64,000 nt of DNA, from assembly GCF_000305495.1 (NCBI RefSeq), contig NZ_AJTN02000211.1, forward strand, positions 36,352 through 100,351. Direction: 5' to 3'. The notes under the pieces are model-generated. The model saw only the letters and a list, made by a program, of their open reading frames with translations. It had not been told where the DNA came from and made no database searches. The position numbers and the translations under genes are program-made. Shown one piece after another: positions 24,893 through 33,724 of the stretch (positions are counted from its first letter, which is position 1; each line of letters begins with the position of its first letter). Source of the DNA: Peribacillus psychrosaccharolyticus ATCC 23296 (GTDB taxonomy: Bacteria; Bacillota; Bacilli; Bacillales; DSM-1321).

Positions 24893-25159
24893 TTAGAAGA
24901 AAAAGAACGGCAAGAAGGCAAGCGTAGCAATTGCACCTAAGGCAAATCCTGCTGCTGCTCCTCCCCAACCATAGCCATAGCCAGGACCATAATAACCGTA
25001 GCCATAACCTCCAAAGTTCCTTCTTCCACCATTCATCGGCCGAAGATACACTCTATTTCTATCTACTCGATCGACGATGCCTCTATGCACCGTACCCTGT
25101 TTCGTCCGTATCTCGACTGGTCTGCCTATTCCTTGACGTAACATGTGATAATGATTCAT
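24893..25159 (-). CDS. Small Gly/Tyr-rich protein with a hydrophobic tail
   Basis: An 88-residue protein that I do not recognise by name. Residues 1-42 look like a small beta domain of LSM or spore-coat-associated type (IGRPVEIRTKQGTVHRGIVDRVDRNRVYLRPM). Residues 43-68 are a low-complexity GGYGYGYYGPGYGYGWGG tract. The last 20 are a membrane-like segment ending LPFFFF. A GGAGGTT site precedes the ATG. The composition resembles cell-surface or spore-coat small proteins, but no sporulation promoter is evident. It stands alone between the RsbR-like gene and a divergent methyltransferase. Confidence 0.72.
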   Translation of the reverse strand: MNHYHMLRQGIGRPVEIRTKQGTVHRGIVDRVDRNRVYLRPMNGGRRNFGGYGYGYYGPGYGYGWGGAAAGFALGAIATLAFLPFFFF

Positions 25160-25377
25160 TCAACCTAACCTCCATTCACTTCTCGATTATCATATGTACA
25201 AAGTGATTTCCCTGCATGGACATACACACAGAAAATGGAAAAAGGACCGTCCATTTAGCATGAACGACCAAGGTCTGCTCTAATATTTCATTTGTAATAC
25301 GAATAAATAATACATGATACATTTTGTTGATGCATACATAGTCTAATGTAACGACGTGCATGAGAGGAGACTCATAG

Positions 25378-26139
25378 ATGAAACAATCTTACCAAGATGC
25401 AATAGCTTTTTATGGAATTGACGGCGCACATCCAGGCGGGTTTCAACTGACTAAACAATTACTTCTTGATGAGAAAATTACTCCTTATACAAAAGTACTT
25501 GATGCAGGCTGTGGTACTGGTCAAACTTCCGCATATCTCGCCAGAACATTTTCCTGTCAGGTTTATGCCCTCGACCAGCATCCAGACATGCTTAAGAGAG
25601 CGAAAACCAAATTCAAACAAGAACACCTCCCCATTCACCTTATCCAAGGATCGCTCGAGAAGCTCCCTTTCTCTGACCATTTCTTTGATTTGATTGTCGC
25701 AGAATCTTCAACGGCCTTTACTAACATCCCTAAAGCTCTAAATGAATACGCTCGTGTCCTAAAACCAAATGGTGTTCTCCTTACCATTGATATGACTGCC
25801 GAACCTCAACTTGAACTTGAAGCAAAAACAGAGTTGATTCAATTTTACGAAATTAAAGACCTTCTCACTGAAAAAGAATGGCTCCAAGCATTCAAACGTT
25901 CCGGGTTTAAACAAATTCAGATACTAAAGGCAAATACCGTCCTTAATGAACTCATGAATATCGAGTTGGACGTAAATGAAGGCTATGCACCACCCTCTTT
26001 TTCCACCGATCCTTCGCTTGAACACATTATTCTTACACATCAAAACCTTACCCTTTCCTATGGTGATCGACTGGGTTATCGTGTCTTTCGAGCAGGTAAA
26101 ATAGATCTTCCGTATCAACGGCACAAAACTAACTCATAA
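25378..26139 (+). CDS. Class I SAM-dependent methyltransferase
   Basis: A 253-residue methyltransferase of the UbiE/Methyltransf_11 kind. Motif I is VLDAGCGTGQTSAYLA (about residues 40-55). The acidic strand-2 end is VYALDQHPDM, the strand-4 motif is FDLIVAESSTAFTN, and ARVLKPNGVLLTID follows. The first 38 residues (YGIDGAHPGGFQLTKQLL) are typical of small-molecule methyltransferases in Bacillus. The acceptor substrate is unknown, and the C-terminal 80 residues, which usually decide it, carry no motif I can name. A GAGAGGAGA site lies before the ATG. It is monocistronic. Confidence 0.85.
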   Translation: MKQSYQDAIAFYGIDGAHPGGFQLTKQLLLDEKITPYTKVLDAGCGTGQTSAYLARTFSCQVYALDQHPDMLKRAKTKFKQEHLPIHLIQGSLEKLPFSDHFFDLIVAESSTAFTNIPKALNEYARVLKPNGVLLTIDMTAEPQLELEAKTELIQFYEIKDLLTEKEWLQAFKRSGFKQIQILKANTVLNELMNIELDVNEGYAPPSFSTDPSLEHIILTHQNLTLSYGDRLGYRVFRAGKIDLPYQRHKTNS

Positions 26140-26327
26140 ATTGTTTTGGTTGAAGGAAACTTTGAGGAGTAACTAACTCTCCAGTAGATCAAAGATTCCT
26201 TCAGAGCTTTTCTCTTTCGTTACATAGATAAGCTCGAGCAGAAAATGTAAATAAATGTCTGAAGTTTGAATTATGAAAAAATTAGATATCTCTTAGTTAC
26301 GTGTTATAGTTCCAGAGGAGTTATTTT

Positions 26328-26540
26328 TTGGAAAAAACGAAAGGGAGGTTAATCCCAATTATTGAATTACTCATCTCACATTTTATCTCCTATAAAAACC
26401 GGAAACCTACGCATGCTGATGAATTACTAGATTATATTCAAGAACAATATATATCCGGCAAACTTTCTGCAGCCAACTACAAACACCTCTATTCAGAACT
26501 CGATAAACGAGGAGCGAAAAAAGCAAAATTTATTAAATAA
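26328..26540 (+). CDS. YppF-like small protein
   Basis: A 70-residue basic protein starting at TTG (26328) behind CAGAGGAG. The core ADELLDYIQEQYISGKLSAANYKHLYSELDKRGA looks like the YppF family of Bacillus, small proteins of unknown function. The C-terminus is Lys-rich (KKAKFIK). It ends just before a strong bidirectional terminator shared with clpE. The N-terminal stretch (RLIPIIELLISHFISYKNR) is longer than I expect for YppF, so a later start cannot be excluded, although no alternative has a better ribosome binding site. Confidence 0.6.
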   Translation: MEKTKGRLIPIIELLISHFISYKNRKPTHADELLDYIQEQYISGKLSAANYKHLYSELDKRGAKKAKFIK

Positions 26541-26553
26541 TCCTCAAAAAAAA

Positions 26554-26588
26554 AGCCTCTTGCCAAGCATTTTGCTTGGCAGGAGGCT
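26554..26588. terminator. Bidirectional terminator between the YppF-like gene and clpE
   Basis: AGCCTC.TGCCAAGCA paired with TGCTTGGCAGGAGGCT, flanked by A9 on the left and CTTTTT on the right. Confidence 0.9.
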
Positions 26589-26592
26589 CTTT

Positions 26593-28713
26593 TTATTCTG
26601 CTGCTGTTATATTGACTTGATTTTCTTCAACTATAGTCGTAAACCGTTTAACGTCAGGTTGTTCAAATATGAAATCGGCTATTCCATCTTCAAGTTGTTC
26701 TTGAATGATTCTGCGAAGTGGTCTCGCACCAAATTCCGGATGATATCCTAATTCTGCGATTTTTTCTTTTGCTTCGTTTGTTACTTCTAGTTTTAATTCT
26801 TGAGAATTTAATGTTTCTTCTAATTCGAGTAACATTAAATCGACAATTTGCACGAGATGCTTTTTATCTAAGGCTTTAAATTCGATAATGCTGTCGAATC
26901 TGTTTAAGAATTCAGGTTTAAAGAAACTTCCTAACGATTGGAGAATCGTAGCTTCCTCTACTGCACTGCTTGCACCAAATCCCATGACCTTCGGTTTATC
27001 CGTTGCCCCAGCATTACTTGTCATAATAATGACCGTATCTTTAAAATTGACTGTACGTCCCTGACTGTCTGTTAAACGTCCATCCTCTAATACTTGCAAG
27101 AACATATGCATGACATCAGGATGTGCTTTTTCAATCTCATCCAGCAAGATAATACTGTATGGGTTGCGGCGTACCTTCTCCGTTAACTGACCTGCTTCTT
27201 CATGCCCGATATATCCAGGCGGCGAGCCAATAAGTTTCGCAGCACTATGTTTTTCCATATATTCGCTCATATCAAGACGAATCATAGCATTTTTGTCTCC
27301 AAAAAGCTCCCCTGCTAACGTTTTAGAAAGCTCGGTTTTCCCAACACCAGTAGGACCTACGAATAAGAATGAACCAATTGGGCGGTTCTTAGATTTTAAG
27401 CCAGCCCGGCTTCTGCGAACTGCCTTAGCCACTTTCTTGACAGCTTCTTCCTGACCGATTACCTTTTTCATTAATTCTTCCTGCAAATGAACCATTCGTA
27501 TCTGTTCATCTTCCTGGAGCTTTCCAACAGGAATGCCTGTTTTTTGTTCAATAATTTTTTGAATATCTGCAACCGTCACCGTTGGTGTGGCTGCTTGTGT
27601 TCCATCCTTAAGGATGTTTTCTAATTTTTCTTCTTCATCTCGTAAAACAGCTGCTTGTTCATAGTTTTCCTCTTTTAATGCCCGTTCTTTTTCTTTATAA
27701 ATCTCAGTAAGACGATCCTTAACATCCTCCTCTTGACCTGTTTCAATCGTCAGATTCAGCTTAGCACCGGCCTCATCGAGTAAATCAATCGCTTTATCTG
27801 GTAAATGTCGATCTTGAATGTAGCGATGTGATAATTCGACGGCTGCCTTCAGCACATCATCACTATAGGTCACAGCATGATACGCCTCATAATGCGGCTT
27901 CAATCCTTCTAAAATAGTCAAAGCCTCTTCCGGTGTTGGCTCATCTACTTGAATAGACTGGAAGCGGCGTTCGAGCGCTCCATCTTTTTCAATCTTACGG
28001 TATTCGGAAAGCGTTGTGGCACCAATTAATTGTAATTCACCACGAGCTAATGCAGGTTTTAGAATATTACCGGCATCCATCGATCCTTCAGCAGAACCCG
28101 CACCGACAATTTGATGAATTTCATCGATAAACAAGATTACATTTTTTCTTTCCTGTAGTTCTGCAATCAGCTGTTTCATTCGTTCCTCAAATTGACCGCG
28201 AATACCTGTATTTGACACAAGCGAAGCTACATCAAGCATATAAACCGTTTTTGTACGCAGTTTCATTGGAACTTTGCCTTCTGCTATCTTTAAAGCTAAT
28301 CCTTCTGCTATGGCTGTCTTACCGACCCCAGGCTCACCAATTAACACGGGGTTATTTTTATTCCGTCGATTCAGAATCTCAATGACCCGTGTTACCTCTT
28401 CATCACGGCCAATTACCGGATCGATTAAGCCGGCTTTCGCAGCGTCTGTAAGATTTCGGCCATATTGTTCAAGCAGACCTCCGCTTTTCTCTTGTTGCTT
28501 GCTTTCTTGCTTTTGTTCATTATGATTAAATGGGTTCCCACCAAATGCTTCAAATGGTGATTGCCCATTGTTAAAGCTATTCATGGCTGCCCCTAATTTA
28601 GTACGTTCCTCTTTATAACAAACGGAGCACAAGTTCACTTCATATCTGTGCCCTTGAACGGCCATTCGAACTTGAAAATTCGCTTGATTTTCTTGACACT
28701 TTTCACAATACAT
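26593..28713 (-). CDS. clpE: ATP-dependent Clp protease ATP-binding subunit ClpE
   Basis: A 706-residue HSP100 unfoldase. The N-terminal zinc finger with Cys 3, 6, 29 and 32 marks it as ClpE rather than ClpC. Walker A of the first AAA+ domain is GEPGVGKT (126-133), with Walker [13 protein letters not shown]-type coiled segment ([22 protein letters not shown]) sits between the domains. The second AAA+ has GPTGVGKT and [11 protein letters not shown]. ClpE works with ClpP to degrade misfolded proteins and helps remove CtsR after heat stress. Two CtsR operators overlap a near-consensus sigma-A promoter directly upstream, so heat-inducible control is visible in the sequence. AAGGAGGAG precedes the ATG. 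Confidence 0.95.
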   Translation of the reverse strand: MYCEKCQENQANFQVRMAVQGHRYEVNLCSVCYKEERTKLGAAMNSFNNGQSPFEAFGGNPFNHNEQKQESKQQEKSGGLLEQYGRNLTDAAKAGLIDPVIGRDEEVTRVIEILNRRNKNNPVLIGEPGVGKTAIAEGLALKIAEGKVPMKLRTKTVYMLDVASLVSNTGIRGQFEERMKQLIAELQERKNVILFIDEIHQIVGAGSAEGSMDAGNILKPALARGELQLIGATTLSEYRKIEKDGALERRFQSIQVDEPTPEEALTILEGLKPHYEAYHAVTYSDDVLKAAVELSHRYIQDRHLPDKAIDLLDEAGAKLNLTIETGQEEDVKDRLTEIYKEKERALKEENYEQAAVLRDEEEKLENILKDGTQAATPTVTVADIQKIIEQKTGIPVGKLQEDEQIRMVHLQEELMKKVIGQEEAVKKVAKAVRRSRAGLKSKNRPIGSFLFVGPTGVGKTELSKTLAGELFGDKNAMIRLDMSEYMEKHSAAKLIGSPPGYIGHEEAGQLTEKVRRNPYSIILLDEIEKAHPDVMHMFLQVLEDGRLTDSQGRTVNFKDTVIIMTSNAGATDKPKVMGFGASSAVEEATILQSLGSFFKPEFLNRFDSIIEFKALDKKHLVQIVDLMLLELEETLNSQELKLEVTNEAKEKIAELGYHPEFGARPLRRIIQEQLEDGIADFIFEQPDVKRFTTIVEENQVNITAAE

Positions 28714-28745
28714 AAAATGTACTCCTCCTTGATTTCATTGTAATG

Positions 28746-28762
28746 TTTGACTATCTTTGACT
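28746..28762 (-). promoter_or_regulatory. CtsR operator 1 of clpE
   Basis: AGTCAAAGATAGTCAAA on the minus strand matches the CtsR heptad direct repeat RGTCAAANANRGTCAAA at all positions. It lies just downstream of the -10 element. Confidence 0.88.
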
Positions 28763-28764
28763 AT

Positions 28765-28793
28765 AGTATACTCTGACCTTCTTTGACTTTCAA
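28765..28793 (-). promoter_or_regulatory. Sigma-A promoter of clpE
   Basis: TTGAAA (28788-28793) and TATACT (28765-28770) separated by exactly 17 bp on the minus strand, embedded between two CtsR boxes. Confidence 0.8.
28772..28788 (-). promoter_or_regulatory. CtsR operator 2 of clpE
   Basis: AGTCAAAGAAGGTCAGA on the minus strand fills the spacer of the clpE promoter. It differs from the CtsR consensus in one base of the second heptad. Confidence 0.75.
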
Positions 28794-28863
28794 GTATCAT
28801 GCTTACATTTTAAAACTAACTATCTATTAATTGGGTATGATACTTAATTCCCTTCTCTAAAGC

Positions 28864-28908
28864 AAATGAAACGAACCGAAAGCCTCAGGCTTTCGGTTCG
28901 TTTCATTT
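28864..28908. terminator. Long perfect hairpin downstream of zupT
   Basis: AAATGAAACGAACCGAAAGCC pairs with GGCTTTCGGTTCGTTTCATTT, about 22 bp each side of a tiny loop. It starts 6 bp beyond the zupT stop codon and terminates that transcript before the clpE control region. Confidence 0.85.
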
Positions 28909-28913
28909 ATACG

Positions 28914-29717
28914 TCAGATAAACAGCAGTAAACTTACAGCCATGACAGCCATTCCTGCTATTAGACCATAGATAGAGAGATGGCTTTCATCATATTTCTT
29001 TGCTGCTGGTAATAACTCATCAAGCGAAATAAAGACCATGATTCCTGCGACACCTGCAAAGATAATACCAAACATAACATCATTTAAAAACGGCATTAAG
29101 AACAAATAAGCTACGATTGCCCCGACTGGTTCTGCTAAACCAGATAAAAAGGAAAGTTTAAATGCTTTTTTCTTGTCACCGGTTGCAAAATAAATGGGAA
29201 CCGAAACAGCGATTCCTTCAGGTATATTATGAATAGCTACAGCAACTGCAATCGCAAACCCTAGTCCTGGATCTTGGATAGCAGAAGTAAATGTTGCAAT
29301 TCCTTCTGGAAAATTATGAATGGCAATTGCTAAGGCCGTAAAGGTCCCCATTTTTAACAGGGCAGCATCCTTTGAAGCTGGCTGATTCATATCTTCGATT
29401 TTCTTAACTTCGTGTGGATTTCCTGCTTTTGGGATAAATTTATCAATCAAGGCAATGACCAACATCCCTCCAAAGAACCCAGCAACAGTCAACCAATTCC
29501 CAGCAACATTACCCATTGCTGCAACCAGTGCATCCTTGGCTTTAACGAAAATTTCAATCATTGAAATGTAGATCATGACACCTGCAGAGAACCCAAGTGC
29601 TATGGATAAAAATTTCGTATTCGTAGTCTTTGTAAAAAAGGCAAGTAGGCTGCCGATACCTGTAGCAAGACCTGCCATTAAGGTTAGACCAAAAGCCATT
29701 AATATTTCTGATGACAT
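28914..29717 (-). CDS. zupT: ZIP family divalent metal transporter ZupT
   Basis: A 267-residue ZIP-family permease with eight membrane segments. The two intramembrane metal sites are visible as HNFPEG and HNIPEG, the canonical pair of GufA/ZupT-type ZIP proteins. The cytoplasmic loop between segments 3 and 4 is short ([18 protein letters not shown]) and has only one His. It imports Zn2+ and, with broad specificity, other divalent metals. The ATG at 29717 lies eight bases after GGGAG; an upstream in-frame start at 29744 has no good site. A perfect 11-bp inverted repeat (29760-29787) just upstream is a candidate operator for a metal regulator. Confidence 0.88.
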   Translation of the reverse strand: MSSEILMAFGLTLMAGLATGIGSLLAFFTKTTNTKFLSIALGFSAGVMIYISMIEIFVKAKDALVAAMGNVAGNWLTVAGFFGGMLVIALIDKFIPKAGNPHEVKKIEDMNQPASKDAALLKMGTFTALAIAIHNFPEGIATFTSAIQDPGLGFAIAVAVAIHNIPEGIAVSVPIYFATGDKKKAFKLSFLSGLAEPVGAIVAYLFLMPFLNDVMFGIIFAGVAGIMVFISLDELLPAAKKYDESHLSIYGLIAGMAVMAVSLLLFI

Positions 29718-29759
29718 CCTAATTTCTCCCCTTTTTCTTTTCACTCATTTCACGTACGC

Positions 29760-29787
29760 TAAAATGTTTCCTCAATGAAACATTTTA
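29760..29787. promoter_or_regulatory. Candidate operator palindrome upstream of zupT
   Basis: TAAAATGTTTC and GAAACATTTTA form a perfect 11-bp inverted repeat around a 6-bp centre, 43 bp before the zupT start codon. It does not look like the Bacillus Zur consensus. Confidence 0.5.
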
Positions 29788-30020
29788 CCTTATAGGCAAC
29801 TCTTTCGTCAACGATTAGAGACCTTCACCCTTATTCTCCATTCTAGAAACCTCTTCAGCTGGGTTTTTTGCTTTTACAGCCTATGCATGTAGATATTTAA
29901 TGGTGTTATGTATTGTTAAATTCAACTAATCCAAATTCTTATCATCATTTATATGTTTCATTTTTCAAAAAGATTTTGTATACTAATATTTAGGAATCCG
30001 AAATATATTCAAAGAAAGAA

Positions 30021-31238
30021 GTGTCATTTATTTATTCATCAATAGCAAAACGTAACTTAATTATCATGTGGTTTGCCAACTTCTTCATTAATGGCAGTAC
30101 CACCATGGTACTTCCGTTTATCTCGTTATATATAGGTACATTTGGAGATTATAGTGATCAATATATCCAGCAATGGTCAGGCTGGACATTTGCGGTTACC
30201 TTTGTCGTTGCCTTTTTTGTTTCTCCTATCTGGGGAAGAATCGGCGACAAAATCGGCCGTAAAAAAATCCTCTTATTCTGTGCATTTGGTATGGCCATTT
30301 CCATTTTCTTAATGGGCTATGTTACATCGGTCTGGCAGTTATTTGTTTTACGACTGTTTATGGGGATCTTTACCGGATTCGTCTCAATTTCACAGGCTTT
30401 TATTTCGACACAAACACCTAAAGAAATTGCTGGCCGCGTTCTCGGCACATTGCAAACTGGCAGTATTACAGGCACCCTAGTCGGTCCATTACTAGGTGGT
30501 GTTTTGGTTGATTCGTTAGGTTATTCTACTACCTTTAGATGGACGTCAATCTCGATTTTCATATGTGCAGCACTTGTACTGTTTACAAAGGAATATCGAT
30601 TGGAAGTAAAAGCTGGAACGAAAACAAATTATTCAAGTAAGGAAGTTATCTCTCATATTGTTCATAATCCTGTATTATTAACCGTATTGTTGATTTCCAT
30701 GCTTGTCCAAATTGCTCATTTCAGCGTTCAGCCAATACTTTCCTTATATGTTGGAGAACTTCATGGTCCTGAAAACCTCGGATTATTTGCGGGTATTGCC
30801 TTTTCTGTAGCAGGGGTAGGAAATCTCTTCATGTCGCGGAAATGGGGGGAGATTGGGGATGCACACGGACATATTAAGGTGCTTCTAGCCCTGCTTTTCA
30901 TTGCAGGAATTGCCTATATTCCAGGTGCGTTTGTGACTAGTTTCTGGCAGCTCGTTATTGTTCGGTTCACACTCGGTATTGCAATTGGCGGCATCATTCC
31001 AGTCAGAATTGCATTCATACGCCAGGAGGCTCCTATTGCCATGCAAGGTGAGGTTCTTGGTTACAGCACGAGTTTACGATTCCTTGGCAACGTCATCGGA
31101 CCTATTATGGGCGGCATGATTGCTGGATTCTATGGAATATCTGCAGTCTTTATCTCGACAAGTGCTTTGCTGATTATTGCTGGTCTGTTCCTTTATGCAT
31201 CGTTACACCGACATCCAGAGGTCATTAAAGATTATTAA
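30021..31238 (+). CDS. MFS multidrug efflux transporter (MdtG-like)
   Basis: A 405-residue major facilitator with 12 membrane segments. The loop 2-3 motif GRIGDKIGRKK and the second-half SRKWGEIGDAHGH define the MFS drug:proton antiporter DHA1 family, and the overall layout is that of MdtG/YusP-like pumps. The substrate is unknown. The start used is the GTG at 30021; the upstream AAAGAAAGAAG is only a fair ribosome binding site. Downstream initiation at an internal ATG (30067, MWFANFF) would remove part of the first helix and is less likely. A hairpin terminator follows directly. No regulator gene is adjacent. Confidence 0.82.
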   Translation: MSFIYSSIAKRNLIIMWFANFFINGSTTMVLPFISLYIGTFGDYSDQYIQQWSGWTFAVTFVVAFFVSPIWGRIGDKIGRKKILLFCAFGMAISIFLMGYVTSVWQLFVLRLFMGIFTGFVSISQAFISTQTPKEIAGRVLGTLQTGSITGTLVGPLLGGVLVDSLGYSTTFRWTSISIFICAALVLFTKEYRLEVKAGTKTNYSSKEVISHIVHNPVLLTVLLISMLVQIAHFSVQPILSLYVGELHGPENLGLFAGIAFSVAGVGNLFMSRKWGEIGDAHGHIKVLLALLFIAGIAYIPGAFVTSFWQLVIVRFTLGIAIGGIIPVRIAFIRQEAPIAMQGEVLGYSTSLRFLGNVIGPIMGGMIAGFYGISAVFISTSALLIIAGLFLYASLHRHPEVIKDY

Positions 31239-31244
31239 TGAAGT

Positions 31245-31277
31245 AAAGCTGTTGAGGTTTTCCTCGACAGCTTTTTT
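31245..31277. terminator. Terminator between the MFS gene and uvsE
   Basis: AAAGCTGTTGAGG/CCTCGACAGCTTTTTT hairpin with a T-rich tail on the plus strand and A-rich flank on the other. It can serve both convergent genes. Confidence 0.8.
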
Positions 31278-31283
31278 CTATGA

Positions 31284-32255
31284 CTATTTAATAAAAAAAC
31301 TTGCCCCATCAACGATTTCAATTTCCGGATACTGTTTCAAATCTTCCATTAGTTGAAAAAGCGCTTCATCCTTTTGTTTCGCTTCAATCATACAATCAAG
31401 CTGCGGAAGACTCCCCTTCATTCCGTTTAAAAAATCGAGGAACATCTTGCTGTCAATATAATCGGAGTGTGCACGGTATTCTTCAGCTGATCGCGGGCTT
31501 GATATATGCATCTTCGGAGGAAGACTTGAATGCTGCCATGTCCCAATGACCCGCTCCCACTCTTCTTCCCATGAAGGCATTGGTGGATGATTGGCGAGAT
31601 GGTGATGATAATCAAATACTTGCGGAATCCCTAGTTTTTCACATAAATAAAGGGTATCTGCCAGTCCAAAGGTTTTATCATCATTTTCTAAGATAATCAT
31701 TTGCTGTAAGGAAACTGAAATCAGCCCCCAATTATGGATAAACTGCTCCAGTGCTTTTTCCTTATCCTGATATCCTCCTCCAACATGAAGAACACAACGA
31801 TGTTCTGGATTGATCTTCATCCCCTTTAAAAGTTGTTGATGAATCCTAAGGGTTTTAAGTGAATTGGTAAGAATATCTACTTGGGATCCATTTAAAAGCA
31901 CAAAATGATCTGGATGGAAATCAACTCTCATTTTTGGATGCTTAGTCAGAAATTCAGCGATTTGCCCGAGAACATCGCTAAGCGGCTTTAAAAACTTCCA
32001 TTCCGGAAGATCTGGATGATTCGCTAATGGAATGAGCTTAGAACTTAAACGAAAAAAGGCAATATCATGAACAGCACAATGCCTTAAAATCCGCAGACAG
32101 TTTTCAAGGTTTGAGACTGCAATTCGCTCTAGCTTACGAATAGCCGCTTCACGGTCGTTTATTTTGGAAAACTGAGCAAATGTCATCGTCTGTGAAGGAG
32201 ATGCATTTTTCAACGACATACTCATCGCAACAAAACCTAACCGAACTAATGTCAA
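31284..32255 (-). CDS. uvsE: UV DNA damage endonuclease UvsE
   Basis: A 323-residue TIM-barrel nuclease of the UVDE family. The opening VRLGFVAMSMSLKNASPSQTMTF and the block NLENCLRILRHCAVHDIAFFRLSSKLIPLA are diagnostic. Metal ligands are in MRVDFHPDHF, VLHVGGGYQDK, IILENDD and VFDYHHH. It nicks DNA 5' to UV photoproducts using a Mn2+ cluster and starts an alternative excision repair. Start is a TTG (32255) behind GGGGTG. A CATACTA -10 sequence upstream hints at forespore (sigma-G) expression, which would fit protection of spores. One of the 21-bp repeat elements lies directly upstream. Confidence 0.9.
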   Translation of the reverse strand: MTLVRLGFVAMSMSLKNASPSQTMTFAQFSKINDREAAIRKLERIAVSNLENCLRILRHCAVHDIAFFRLSSKLIPLANHPDLPEWKFLKPLSDVLGQIAEFLTKHPKMRVDFHPDHFVLLNGSQVDILTNSLKTLRIHQQLLKGMKINPEHRCVLHVGGGYQDKEKALEQFIHNWGLISVSLQQMIILENDDKTFGLADTLYLCEKLGIPQVFDYHHHLANHPPMPSWEEEWERVIGTWQHSSLPPKMHISSPRSAEEYRAHSDYIDSKMFLDFLNGMKGSLPQLDCMIEAKQKDEALFQLMEDLKQYPEIEIVDGASFFIK

Positions 32256-32281
32256 TATAACACCCCATCCCTATTTATCCT

Positions 32282-32309
32282 TAGTATGCTCATTTACTAG
32301 GTAATATAA
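32282..32309 (-). promoter_or_regulatory. Possible sigma-G promoter of uvsE
   Basis: CATACTA (32282-32288, minus strand) is a perfect sigma-G -10. The best -35 (TTATA, 32305-32309) lacks the conserved G and is only 16 bp away, so confidence is low. Confidence 0.35.
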
Positions 32310-32355
32310 AGGTTTACCGGAGATCATATTAATTAGAAGAAAAGACCAGCTGCAG

Positions 32356-32506
32356 TGGGGGTATGTCAGTTTTTTGATAAGTTTTTGGGATAATCCCGTC
32401 TGAAGTGGACGTATTCCCGTCTGAGAAGGCGATAATTCCGTCTGGAACACGGCTATTCCCGTCTTGATAGGGCATATTTCCGTCTGGCATAAAATATATA
32501 CCCCCA
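32356..32506. repeat. Dispersed element A1: GGGGGTAT inverted ends around five 21-bp CCCGTCTG units
   Basis: The 9-bp ends TGGGGGTAT (32356-32364) and ATACCCCCA (32498-32506) are perfect inverted repeats. Inside, the octamer CCCGTCTG or a variant (TCCGTCTG, CCCGTCTT) starts at 32395, 32416, 32437, 32458 and 32479, exactly every 21 bp, usually preceded by ATT or AAT. It is intergenic, upstream of uvsE and downstream of the serine hydrolase. A second copy is at 38091-38254. Confidence 0.85.
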
Positions 32507-32530
32507 TTGTATTAAGAAACACCTGACTAA

Positions 32531-32559
32531 AAGAACCTGCCAAAATATAGCAGGTTCTT
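32531..32559. terminator. Hairpin terminator after the serine hydrolase gene
   Basis: AAGAACCTGC/GCAGGTTCTT stem with a nine-base AT loop, followed on the minus strand by TTAG, so the T-tail is weak. Confidence 0.55.
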
Positions 32560-32566
32560 CCTCTAG

Positions 32567-33595
32567 TTATAACGATAGTGCTTTTTCAATTTCACACGTG
32601 ATAGCGTAAGGTCCCTTACCTTTATTCGAAGGAATCACCAGTTTGATTCCGTTATTCGGATAGACGGAAGAATGAAAGCTTACACCAGGATCATATCCCA
32701 TGAGGTGATACTTAAAAATATCTCCGTCACGCTTAGTAATCCAGATTCCATATCCATAATACTCCTCATCTTCTTCACAGATATAAGGTGTCAAAAGTGC
32801 AGCGGTCATTTTTTCACTAAGAAGCTGATAGGAAAACAATGCTTCCCATACCTTCATCATATCTAGAGCCGAAATAAACGCTCCTCCGTCCGAGCCGCCT
32901 TTAATGGGCAGCGAATAGATATTGGTGGTCCAAGTACCGTTCTTTCGATCTATGTAACCGATCGCCGTATTAGCAGGCAGCTGATCCAGCTCGAAATAGC
33001 CAGAATCGGTCAAATTAGCTGATTTAAACACATTCAATTCAATATATTCAGTAAATTCAAGCCCTGTATGTTGTTCAATTACTAACCCAAGGACAATAAA
33101 ACCAGCATTATTATAATGAAATCTTTCCCCAGGTTTGAACATCATGCTGTGATGTTGAAAAAGCGGCAGAAAATCAGACAGTCTCTTGATGGTATACATC
33201 GGAACCGCTTTCCAAAGGTCGGAAAAATCATCCATAACCGCTTCATCAAAATAATCAGGCATTCCAGATGTATGCGTCAAGAGATGATGTATGGTTATGT
33301 CTTGATTAAAATGTGGAAACTCTATATCTAAACAGTCACTGAGTTTTGTATCAAATGAGAGCATTCCTTTTTCAACCAGCTGACAGATCGCTATAGCCGT
33401 AAACAATTTACAACCTGAAGCAATCCCAAACCTTGTTTCGAGTGTATTACTTAGGTTATTAGAACGATCAGCTAGTCCAAATGCTTCCTGAAGTATAATT
33501 TCATTTTCTTCTTTTAGCAGTACTACCCCTGAGAATCCGACCTCTTTTGCCTGGATAGATACTATTTGACCAATATCCATTCTATTCTTCAACAT
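32567..33595 (-). CDS. Serine hydrolase, beta-lactamase/penicillin-binding family (class C-like)
   Basis: A 342-residue protein of the beta-lactamase class C / PbpE-like group. It has the SxxK catalytic motif as IASGCKLFTA (near residue 60), the YxN motif as YNNAGF (near residue 163), and the preceding LLTHTSGMPDYF typical of the family. It lacks a signal peptide, so it is probably cytoplasmic, unlike secreted lactamases. Family members include esterases, D-aminopeptidases and penicillin-binding proteins; the substrate cannot be told. The ATG at 33595 follows GGAGCAAGG. It is monocistronic, ending in a hairpin. Confidence 0.82.
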   Translation of the reverse strand: MLKNRMDIGQIVSIQAKEVGFSGVVLLKEENEIILQEAFGLADRSNNLSNTLETRFGIASGCKLFTAIAICQLVEKGMLSFDTKLSDCLDIEFPHFNQDITIHHLLTHTSGMPDYFDEAVMDDFSDLWKAVPMYTIKRLSDFLPLFQHHSMMFKPGERFHYNNAGFIVLGLVIEQHTGLEFTEYIELNVFKSANLTDSGYFELDQLPANTAIGYIDRKNGTWTTNIYSLPIKGGSDGGAFISALDMMKVWEALFSYQLLSEKMTAALLTPYICEEDEEYYGYGIWITKRDGDIFKYHLMGYDPGVSFHSSVYPNNGIKLVIPSNKGKGPYAITCEIEKALSL

Positions 33596-33724
33596 CCTTG
33601 CTCCACTCCATTACCCTTTAAATTTTTTATACAACCATAAGGCGGTCGATTCTAAATATACCACAATTTAGTAAAATACATAAATAGACCAGCATGTAGG
33701 GAACTGCCAGTCTATTATAAATGC

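Noticed and set aside
32271-32543. 90-codon minus-strand reading frame across element A1
   Set aside because: Its apparent seven-residue repeat (QTG....) is only the 21-bp DNA period read as codons. Element A2 has stops in the matching frame, so the element is not coding.
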